The notes under the pieces: generated by a model
What the model was told of the DNA's origin: nothing
The model's input: the letters and a program-made list of their open reading frames with translations, nothing else
The model's database searches: none
In this document: positions 13,978 to 20,694 of the stretch, piece by piece
Position numbering within the stretch: the stretch's first letter is position 1
How the letters are laid out: each line of letters opens with the position of its first letter
Position numbers and translations under genes: made by a program
Source: an uncultured Micrococcales bacterium
GTDB taxonomy: Bacteria > Actinomycetota > Actinomycetes > Actinomycetales > Microbacteriaceae
Assembly: GCA_903824455.1 (NCBI GenBank)
Contig: CAIJWY010000044.1
Span: 1-21,510 of the forward strand
Direction of reading: 5' to 3'
Length of the DNA stretch: 21,510 bases

Positions 13978-16749
13978 GTGGCTAAACAGGTAACCGCAAT
14001 TCTCGTTGTTCACGACGAGTCGGTTTTGGCACTGCGGGCCCTTGCCGCCATTCAATCCCAGACCGTTTCACCCGACCGGTTGGTGGTGATTGACACTTCA
14101 AAAATCCCGACTGACTTCCCTGTTCCCACACTGTCTCTTTCCGCCAGCGCCAAGCTTGGCCAAATTGTGGCAACTGCCGTATCCGATTTAGAAAAAGCGG
14201 CCGAACACTGGTACTGGTTGGTGCACGACGACAGTGAACCACGACCAGATGCACTCGCCGAGTTACTGGCTGCCGTGGCAACCTCAGAGAAGATCGCTCA
14301 GGTTGGTTCGATGCAACTTTCAGCAAAAAACCCCCGAGTCATTTCCCAACTAGGGCTTACGCTGTCTCCATTTGGTGAATTGATCAGTCCAATTAGTGGC
14401 CAGCTTGATCAGTCGCAACACGATCAGGTTTCTGACTCTTTAGCAGTTAGCACATCGACCATGCTGGTGCGCAGCGACGTTTATGAATTAGTTGGCGGCT
14501 TCGATGATCGAGCACCGGCAATGGCCGCCGACATTGACCTTTCGATGAGAATTCGACGTCACGGCTTCCGGGTTGTGGTTGCTCCAAGAGCAAAGGTCGT
14601 TCACGCGGCCCTCAGTCTGGCCGGTAAACGTTCCAACGGCTGGCTTCAGGGGAGCCCGAAAACGGCGATGCGAAAAGCCGTGATGCACCTGCACCTGGTT
14701 CATGATTCGCTACCCCTGGCTTTGCTCTACTGGCTGGTATTGCCGCTGCTAACTGCGTATCGGGTGTTGTGGCGTTTAACCCAAAAGCGTCCAGGCCAGA
14801 TTTGGCCGGAGTTGCGAGCAGGCTTTTGGGGAACGTTCACCCTCCCTAAACGATTAGCATCAAGGGCTCAAACCGGGTCGAGTAGCGTTCGGGTGTTGCA
14901 ACCCCTGCGAGCCAGTTGGTCGGTGGTTTCTGCCCACAAGCGAGCCGACCTAGAGGCTGAAGAGTCGGCAAACTCACTCGCCGCTTTTGAGCGCGGCGAC
15001 CACGAGGCCTTGACCGAAGAGCGGGCGAAGAAGTTCAGTCAGTCGGCCGGGTGGCTCTTCGTTTTTCTACTTCTTATAACCACATGGCGATTGTTCCCGA
15101 TGTCGGTTGCCTTGCAGGGCGGCTCCGCTTTGCCGGTGAGCCAAAACTGGCTTGAACTTTTCGCCAGGGCCGGAGCCAGTTGGCAACCTATAGGACAGGG
15201 TTTCTTTGGTCCTTCCGACCCATTCAACTGGGTGTTACTAACCTTAGGTTCGCTGACTTTTTGGTCTCCAAACTTGTCGCTGGTTTTGCTGCTTTGGATT
15301 GCGCCAGCTTTGGCCTTCATCACCGCTTGGAAAGCTTTATCGCTGCTAAGCGCAAAAGCCTGGCAGAGAAATCTGGGAGCTCTGACCTACTCCCTGCTTC
15401 CAGCCTTTGGACTGGCAATCAACTCGGGCGAGTACCCGGCCGTAATCGCCACCATCACTCTGCCCTGGTTGGTTTACTCGATAGCGCGGGCGGCCGGAAT
15501 TGGTCGCCGGGGCACGGCACGATCCGATGCCAGAACCTGGTCTTGGATTGGGCTTTCCGGAGTGCTTCTGGCAATTATTGGAGCTTCTTCGCCGACCCTA
15601 GGAATTTTGGCTCTGGTTGGCTTAGCTTTGGCGGCCTTCACGAAAATCCGACGATTTGGCTACCTGTTCTGGATTCCACTGCCACTCGCCGCGATTTATC
15701 TGCCACTCGCCGTCTATCAAATTTTCGTGATTGGAAACCCGCTCTCGCTTTTAGCAGAACCAACCCTGGGCATTGCCAAGAGTGCCACGGCGCTGGCAAC
15801 GATTGCGGATTTTAGTCTCTGGACAAGCTGGTCTCTGGTCATAATCACTGTTCTGGCAGCGGCATCGCTGTTGATCCGACGCTGGGTGGTGAGCCTAGTA
15901 GTAGCCAGCTTTGGAATTCTCACCTTTGCGGTTCTCGAGTTTTCGAACTCGATCAGTTTCCCGGCCGACCTACTGTCGGTTAGGGCGGGCTTAGATCGTG
16001 TCACCTCTAGCGGCCACTCGTTGGCAGCACTTCTCGGTCTAACTGCAGTTGCCTTGGCGGTTCATTTCTTGGCAAGCCTTAATCGGAAACTGGTGCTCGG
16101 TAGCCTCGCCGCTTTAATGTCGCTGGCAACTCTTTCACTTGCTTGGGCCGGCTTAACTTCAACGCCAAATGTCTCCGCCAGCGACGGTAGCGTGGTGCCA
16201 TTACTTTTGCAAAAGCAATCCGAACTTGGAACCGACCTCCAACTTTTAACGATCAGAAAAGCCGGGGACCGCTATCAGGCTGAGCTATCTGAAATTTCAG
16301 GCTCCAACCTTGAGGATTCCAACCTCGCCTACCGTTTTTCTTCGAAACAAACGGCTTCCTCGAATGCCTACGTTGAACTTTCCGGGGCGGTCGGTGATTT
16401 GGTTTCAGGAAACGGAGCCGCCAATGCCGAAGTTTTGAAAGCCAATTTGATCGGCTATATTTTGGTTCCTAATTCCCCTCAAAATGCTGAATTAGTATCG
16501 GCTCTAGAATCTTCAACACTTTTAGAGGGTGCGGGTTTAACCCCTTACGGTGATCTATGGAGGGTCCTGGGCACTTCGGCGGAAGAGAACCCGGCCACTA
16601 ATCAAAACCCTTGGTCAATCACGAAGGCGATTCAGCTGCTGGCGTTACTTGGTTTCATTCTGTTGGCTGTTCCATCGCGTGCGAAAGTGCGGCGGGCAAA
16701 AGACACCGCAATTTTTATCGATCAGAGTGAGAGCGAGTTAGATGTATAA
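13978..16749 (+). CDS. Large membrane-bound family 2 glycosyltransferase
   Basis: 923-residue membrane protein. The N-terminal 240 residues form a GT2 (GT-A) domain: VTAILVVHDE at 5-14, the metal-binding-like VHDDSEPRPDALAELL at 82-97, ELVGGFDDR at 170-178 and DIDLSMRIRRHGFRV at 185-199. A first membrane segment lies near 245-265, followed by a basic, charged stretch (to about 355). Roughly ten hydrophobic helices occupy about 357-725, then comes a soluble, probably extracytoplasmic segment (730-880) and a final helix (882-898) with a cytoplasmic tail. The substrate is unknown; polyprenyl-phosphate-linked surface glycan synthesis is a reasonable inference. The GTG at 13978 has an AGGAG site seven bases upstream. 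Its end overlaps the next gene by eight bases, so the two products are coupled and may form a complex. Confidence 0.85.
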   Translation: MAKQVTAILVVHDESVLALRALAAIQSQTVSPDRLVVIDTSKIPTDFPVPTLSLSASAKLGQIVATAVSDLEKAAEHWYWLVHDDSEPRPDALAELLAAVATSEKIAQVGSMQLSAKNPRVISQLGLTLSPFGELISPISGQLDQSQHDQVSDSLAVSTSTMLVRSDVYELVGGFDDRAPAMAADIDLSMRIRRHGFRVVVAPRAKVVHAALSLAGKRSNGWLQGSPKTAMRKAVMHLHLVHDSLPLALLYWLVLPLLTAYRVLWRLTQKRPGQIWPELRAGFWGTFTLPKRLASRAQTGSSSVRVLQPLRASWSVVSAHKRADLEAEESANSLAAFERGDHEALTEERAKKFSQSAGWLFVFLLLITTWRLFPMSVALQGGSALPVSQNWLELFARAGASWQPIGQGFFGPSDPFNWVLLTLGSLTFWSPNLSLVLLLWIAPALAFITAWKALSLLSAKAWQRNLGALTYSLLPAFGLAINSGEYPAVIATITLPWLVYSIARAAGIGRRGTARSDARTWSWIGLSGVLLAIIGASSPTLGILALVGLALAAFTKIRRFGYLFWIPLPLAAIYLPLAVYQIFVIGNPLSLLAEPTLGIAKSATALATIADFSLWTSWSLVIITVLAAASLLIRRWVVSLVVASFGILTFAVLEFSNSISFPADLLSVRAGLDRVTSSGHSLAALLGLTAVALAVHFLASLNRKLVLGSLAALMSLATLSLAWAGLTSTPNVSASDGSVVPLLLQKQSELGTDLQLLTIRKAGDRYQAELSEISGSNLEDSNLAYRFSSKQTASSNAYVELSGAVGDLVSGNGAANAEVLKANLIGYILVPNSPQNAELVSALESSTLLEGAGLTPYGDLWRVLGTSAEENPATNQNPWSITKAIQLLALLGFILLAVPSRAKVRRAKDTAIFIDQSESELDV

Positions 16750-18091
16750 GCGCTTTCTCGCATTGTTAGTACTCGCCGCCTTAGGCGCCTCGGTTGCGAT
16801 CTTTGTGGCATTCCCCAAGTTTTCGGTTGGGCTGTCAAATTCTGCAACCGATATCGCGGTTGAGGCTAAAGAACCCCAATTAGTATGCCCCGGGCCGGTT
16901 TATGTGAACGGCGGCGCCACCGGGCTCAAATTGGGTAAGTTCTCGCAGTCAGGTTCTGTGAACATCCAGGGTAAAGATGGCGAAACCCAATTTGCTATTT
17001 CGTCGACCGGGGTAAAGACCATATCAGGATCATCAGCGGCATCGAAAGATTTCCACGCCATTCAATCCCAAGTGGCTGCGCTGAACCTGGCCGCCGGCCT
17101 GGCGGTTACCAATTGCCTGCCAGGTCTAAATGAAGCCTGGTTCGTTGCTGGGGATAACAGCGTTGGTCGCGAAGCGTTGCTCATCCTGGTAAACCCGAGT
17201 TTGGTAGACGCCACGGTTAGCCTGCAAATTATTGGACCCAATGGTCAAATCCAAGGAGCTGGGCTCAGTGGCATTTCTGCGCCGGCGGGCAAAGTAACGG
17301 CATTACCTTTGGCGGCATTTGCCCCAAAGGCTTCAACCTTTGCCTTGCAGGTTTCCAGCAGAGGCGCCGCACTTGGAATGTGGCTTCAGCAAAAAACTAT
17401 CCGTGGGCTTACCCCGGGTGGGCTCGACTATGTGGGGCCCACCGCAATTGCCAGCAAGACCTTGGAAATTCCAGGGTTCTTTATTCGAAGCTCGTCGAAG
17501 TTGGCAGCCCTGTCGGCTAAGGACCAAGATTTTCTAGACACCAGGCCATTGCTGCGAGTTTTTGCCCCGGGCGACAGTGAAACCACTTTTACGGCGCAGG
17601 TGCAGGGTGCCAACGGAGCCAGCTTTGGCACTGTAATTCAAGGCACGGTTTCCGCCGGAAGCGTCGCTGACTTTGATTTAGGCGAACTAGCTGATGGCGA
17701 TTACATCGTTCACATCGAAGCCAATCACGAAATCATGGCTTCTGCTATTTTCAATCGGGTCGGTTCGGCACAACCAGATTTAGCTTGGGCAAGCGCCGTT
17801 ACCCCAACCCTGCTAGATGCTGGATTTACGGCGGCCAGCGGAGCGATCAGTAAGCTGTCGATCGTCAACGCTTCAGAAAAATCGGGCGAAATCACTCTGA
17901 ACGGTCTAATCATCGATCTGCCGGCTCGGTCAAATATCGTAATTGTTCTGGTGGGCGGAACCAGCTACCGTCTCTCATCAACCGTTCCTGCTGCAGCCAG
18001 CCAGGTGGTCGACGTGTCATTTGGGGTCGCTGTGGTGCCGGTCCTCGATTACCGTTCGGTGGCTGGCCGGCTGAAGATACTGGTTCGCTAG
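16742..18091 (+). CDS. DUF5719-like secreted or membrane-anchored protein
   Basis: 449-residue protein of unknown function. Residues 4-24 (RFLALLVLAALGASVAIFVAF) form an uncleaved anchor or signal peptide. The rest is predicted to be outside the membrane and consists mainly of strand-like stretches with Gly, Ser and Ala turns. It includes repeated motifs of the kind REALLILVNPSLVDATVSLQI and APAGKVTALPL, which resemble beta-sandwich modules; two cysteines (VCPGP, TNCLPG) may bond. Its position directly behind the large glycosyltransferase, with an eight-base overlap, matches the placement of DUF5719 proteins in related genomes, and the name rests largely on this context. A role with the transferase in envelope assembly is inferred. 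Its stop overlaps the stop of the convergent gene by four bases. Confidence 0.7.
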   Translation: MYKRFLALLVLAALGASVAIFVAFPKFSVGLSNSATDIAVEAKEPQLVCPGPVYVNGGATGLKLGKFSQSGSVNIQGKDGETQFAISSTGVKTISGSSAASKDFHAIQSQVAALNLAAGLAVTNCLPGLNEAWFVAGDNSVGREALLILVNPSLVDATVSLQIIGPNGQIQGAGLSGISAPAGKVTALPLAAFAPKASTFALQVSSRGAALGMWLQQKTIRGLTPGGLDYVGPTAIASKTLEIPGFFIRSSSKLAALSAKDQDFLDTRPLLRVFAPGDSETTFTAQVQGANGASFGTVIQGTVSAGSVADFDLGELADGDYIVHIEANHEIMASAIFNRVGSAQPDLAWASAVTPTLLDAGFTAASGAISKLSIVNASEKSGEITLNGLIIDLPARSNIVIVLVGGTSYRLSSTVPAAASQVVDVSFGVAVVPVLDYRSVAGRLKILVR

Positions 18092-18492
18092 CGCTTGAAC
18101 TGATCCGGGATTAGGTCTTCTGGGCCGCGGTTTATCAGTTCGGCAGCTGCCTGAAAAACAAACTTTTCAATGTGAAATCGCTCGTCTAGTCGGTCGGTTC
18201 GACGGTGGTGAGTCATACGTTCAATGGGAATGCGATATAGGGTGATCCGGAAGGTTTTAGCGTTGGAGCTGTATCGAGGAACCTCGGCTTCAGGTGGGAG
18301 TCCAATCGGGGCATCGGCCACCCGATAATCAAGTTTTGACAACTCATCTGGCCAGGCCGAGCGCAAAAACTCAACGGTTTGTGAGACCACGGTTTCGAAG
18401 AAACTTAGCGGATTTTTGGAACCGAGATGAGCGAGAATCGACCCTCTAACCGCGCGACCATGACGCTCCCGACGTGCCCGAATTCTTGCCAT
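18088..18492 (-). CDS. Metallopeptidase-family (zincin-like) protein lacking HExxH
   Basis: 134-residue protein. The segment TFRITLYRIPIERM...LDERFHIEKFVFQAAAELI aligns by eye with the C-terminal part of the actinobacterial family typified by mycobacterial Rv3259, usually annotated metallopeptidase (IVLFRKPIERR...LLHEILVAQVATYL). The expected HExxH zinc motif is replaced by HIEKF, so a metal-dependent protease activity is doubtful. The N-terminus is basic (RARRERHGRAVRGSIL), as in relatives, where a proline- or arginine-rich start is common. The ATG at 18492 is preferred because the homologous part starts there, and a TAAACT hexamer sits seven bases upstream. The frame stays open to 18687, but that would overlap ahcY on the other strand. 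It is divergent from ahcY, with 32 bases between the start codons. Confidence 0.75.
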   Translation of the reverse strand: MARIRARRERHGRAVRGSILAHLGSKNPLSFFETVVSQTVEFLRSAWPDELSKLDYRVADAPIGLPPEAEVPRYSSNAKTFRITLYRIPIERMTHHRRTDRLDERFHIEKFVFQAAAELINRGPEDLIPDQFKR

Positions 18493-18499
18493 ATTGGTG

Positions 18500-18518
18500 A
18501 GTTTAGTGCGAGTAAACT
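18500..18518. promoter_or_regulatory. Divergent leaderless promoters with mirrored TAAACT -10 elements
   Basis: TAAACT on the + strand (18513-18518) ends six bases before the ahcY ATG. An identical TAAACT on the - strand (18500-18505) ends seven bases before the ATG of the metallopeptidase-family gene. The two form an inverted repeat around the 7-base centre GTGCGAG. No ribosome binding site precedes either start. The -35 regions would fall on the opposite gene's start codon and are weak. Confidence 0.5.
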
Positions 18519-18524
18519 TGAACC

Positions 18525-19991
18525 ATGCAGAAGACCGATTTAGAGTACCGAGTCGCCGATCTATCCCTAGCCGAAGCTGGACGACACCAGATTCGTCTAG
18601 CTGAAAACGAGATGCCTGGCTTGATGAGCCTGCGCAGCGAATTTTCGGCAACCAAGCCGCTGGCCGGCGCTCGAATTGCCGGTTCACTGCACATGACTGT
18701 GCAGACCGCTGTGCTTATTGAAACCTTGATCGAGTTAGGTGCCAAAGTTCGCTGGGCTTCGTGCAATATTTTCTCCACTCAGGATGAAGCGGCAGCGGCC
18801 GTGGTGGTTGGTGCTGGCTCTGAGAGCGCACCGGCTGGTGTGCCCGTTTTTGCCTGGAAAGGTGAAACCCTAGAAGAGTACTGGTGGTGCACGGACCGCA
18901 TTTTCGACTGGTCGTCTGAGGCAACCTCGGAAGGCGCAAACTACATCGGGCCGAACCTAATTCTCGACGACGGCGGCGACGCCACACTTCTCGTTCACAA
19001 GGGTCGCGAGTATGAACTCGCCGGTTCGGTTCCGGCCAGTGGCGCCGACGACTCGCAAGAGTTCTCGGTTATTCTCAACCTCCTTCGCTCATCGCTTTCG
19101 GTGAGTTCCGACCGTTTCACCAGAATCGCGTCCGAGCTGATTGGTGTTACCGAAGAAACTACAACCGGAGTTCACCGCCTATACGAGCTTTTCCAGAATG
19201 GCGAACTGTTGTTCCCAGGAATCAACGTCAACGACTCGGTTACCAAATCCAAGTTCGACAACAAATACGGCATCCGTCACTCGCTTCCAGACGGCATCAA
19301 CCGGGCAACCGACGTGCTCATCGGTGGCAAGACCGTTTTCATTGCTGGCTACGGTGATGTGGGTAAGGGCGCAGCCGAGGCCATGTCGGGCCAGGGCGCT
19401 CGCGTGATAATCAGTGAAGTAGACCCGATTTGCGCCCTTCAGGCGGCCATGGATGGCTATCAGGTGGCAACACTTGAATCAGTTGTCGACAAGGCAGACA
19501 TCTTCATTTCAGCAACTGGAAACCACGCGGTGATTCGCACCGAACACATTGAGCGCATGAAGCACCTGGCCATCATCGCCAACATCGGGCACTTCGACAA
19601 TGAGATCGACATGGAAGGCTTGAGCAAGCTAAAGGGTGTTCAGAAGATTGAAATCAAGCCACAGGTGCACGAGTGGCGGCTGAACTCTGGCCGATCGGTG
19701 CTAGTGCTTTCCGAGGGGCGTTTGATGAACCTAGGGAATGCCACCGGGCACCCAAGCTTCGTTATGAGTAACTCTTTCACCAACCAGGTTTTGGCCCAAC
19801 TGGAGCTTTTCACCAAGCCTGAAAACTATCCGGTCGGCGTTTACGTGCTCCCTAAAGAACTTGACGAAAAAGTTGCCCGTTTACATCTAGACGCACTTGG
19901 TGTGGAATTGACTAAGTTGACTCCTTCACAGGCGCGCTACATCGGTGTTGACGTTTCTGGACCATACAAGGTAGACCACTACCGCTACTAA
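18525..19991 (+). CDS. ahcY: Adenosylhomocysteinase (S-adenosyl-L-homocysteine hydrolase)
   Basis: Cytoplasmic NAD-dependent enzyme hydrolysing S-adenosylhomocysteine to adenosine and homocysteine, relieving product inhibition of methyltransferases. The 488-residue product has the longer actinobacterial form, with an insertion of about 40 residues compared with the roughly 430-residue vertebrate enzyme. Visible motifs include IAGSLHMTVQTAVLIETL near 50-67, the catalytic-site stretch NVNDSVTKSKFDNKYG, RHSLPDGINRATDVLIGGK, the Rossmann motif GYGDVGKG, NIGHFDNEID, and the C-terminal KVDHYRY whose Lys and Tyr reach the neighbouring NAD site. The ATG at 18525 has no ribosome binding site and a TAAACT hexamer six bases upstream, suggesting leaderless transcription. 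mtrA follows after 15 bases, the same order as in mycobacteria apart from intervening tmk. Confidence 0.98.
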   Translation: MQKTDLEYRVADLSLAEAGRHQIRLAENEMPGLMSLRSEFSATKPLAGARIAGSLHMTVQTAVLIETLIELGAKVRWASCNIFSTQDEAAAAVVVGAGSESAPAGVPVFAWKGETLEEYWWCTDRIFDWSSEATSEGANYIGPNLILDDGGDATLLVHKGREYELAGSVPASGADDSQEFSVILNLLRSSLSVSSDRFTRIASELIGVTEETTTGVHRLYELFQNGELLFPGINVNDSVTKSKFDNKYGIRHSLPDGINRATDVLIGGKTVFIAGYGDVGKGAAEAMSGQGARVIISEVDPICALQAAMDGYQVATLESVVDKADIFISATGNHAVIRTEHIERMKHLAIIANIGHFDNEIDMEGLSKLKGVQKIEIKPQVHEWRLNSGRSVLVLSEGRLMNLGNATGHPSFVMSNSFTNQVLAQLELFTKPENYPVGVYVLPKELDEKVARLHLDALGVELTKLTPSQARYIGVDVSGPYKVDHYRY

Positions 19992-19994
19992 AGG

Positions 19995-20000
19995 CACAAT
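19995..20000 (+). promoter_or_regulatory. mtrA: Possible leaderless -10 element before mtrA
   Basis: CACAAT lies six bases before the mtrA ATG, which has only a distant AAAGG (19990-19994). It could support a separate leaderless transcript in addition to readthrough from ahcY. No convincing -35 is seen. Confidence 0.25.
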
Positions 20001-20006
20001 TTACAT

Positions 20007-20687
20007 ATGATTCAAAAAGTACTAGTCGTTGAAGATGAGTTACTGCTAAATCAGCAGCTAACCGACCTACTCGAAAATGCCGGTTACGAAGCAGTTGGAG
20101 TAACCGACGGCAACAGTGCTTTTGCCGCCTTCCAAGACTTCAACCCAGATTTGATTCTGCTCGACGTGATGCTTCCAGGTAAAACCGGAATTGAAGTCTG
20201 TCGGGAAATTCGAGCCGTCAGCGGCGTTCCAATCATCATGCTTACCGCGAAAACCGAGGATGAGCACGTTGTCGAAGGGTTGGAAGCCGGAGCCGACGAC
20301 TACATCTTGAAGCCAATGCCATCGTTCAAGGTTTTGCAGGCACGAATCGAGGCGCGACTTCGCCCGATGAGGCAATCGGAAGTGAGTGAACTGATTCTCG
20401 GGCCGCTGGTGATTGATGTTCTTGGGCACGAGGTTCGCCGCGACGGGGTGCGAGTTCCACTGACACCGCTCGAGTTCAACCTGTTGCAAACCCTCGCCGA
20501 ATCTCCCAAGCAGGTTTTCAAGCGCGAGGATCTTTTGAAAAAAGTTTGGGGTTATCACTACGACGCCGACACGCGTTTGGTGAATGTGCACGTTCAGCGT
20601 TTGCGTTCGAAGATCGAGGACGATCCAGACAACCCCAAGATTGTGGTTACCGAGCGCGGGGTCGGTTACAAAGCCGGCCAGTTCTAG
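20007..20687 (+). CDS. mtrA: Response regulator MtrA (OmpR family)
   Basis: DNA-binding response regulator of the MtrAB system, which in actinobacteria links cell-wall state to division and wall-hydrolase expression. The 226-residue product has a receiver domain (1-120) with the acidic pocket VVEDE (7-11), phosphoacceptor Asp53 in LLDVMLPGKTG, the threonine in IIMLTAKTED and the lysine in ADDYILKPM. The OmpR winged helix (about 130-224) includes LTPLEFNLLQTLAESPKQVFKREDLLKKVWG and TRLVNVHVQRLRSKIE, ending in TERGVGYKAG. The helix and wing are nearly those of mycobacterial MtrA, and the sensor gene follows after seven bases, which supports the name over other OmpR regulators. The ATG at 20007 starts exactly at the conserved fold. 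Confidence 0.95.
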   Translation: MIQKVLVVEDELLLNQQLTDLLENAGYEAVGVTDGNSAFAAFQDFNPDLILLDVMLPGKTGIEVCREIRAVSGVPIIMLTAKTEDEHVVEGLEAGADDYILKPMPSFKVLQARIEARLRPMRQSEVSELILGPLVIDVLGHEVRRDGVRVPLTPLEFNLLQTLAESPKQVFKREDLLKKVWGYHYDADTRLVNVHVQRLRSKIEDDPDNPKIVVTERGVGYKAGQF

Positions 20688-20694
20688 CCGATAA

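Noticed and set aside
15180..15815. 211-residue open frame inside the large glycosyltransferase gene
   Set aside because: It is a +2 shadow of a continuous frame with clear membrane helices, and its product has no recognisable motif.
18493..18524. SAH riboswitch upstream of ahcY
   Set aside because: Only 32 bases separate the divergent start codons and the ahcY transcript appears leaderless, leaving no room for an aptamer.
18493..18687. 65-codon extension of the metallopeptidase-family gene
   Set aside because: It would run antisense through the start of ahcY, and the homologous part begins at the internal ATG.
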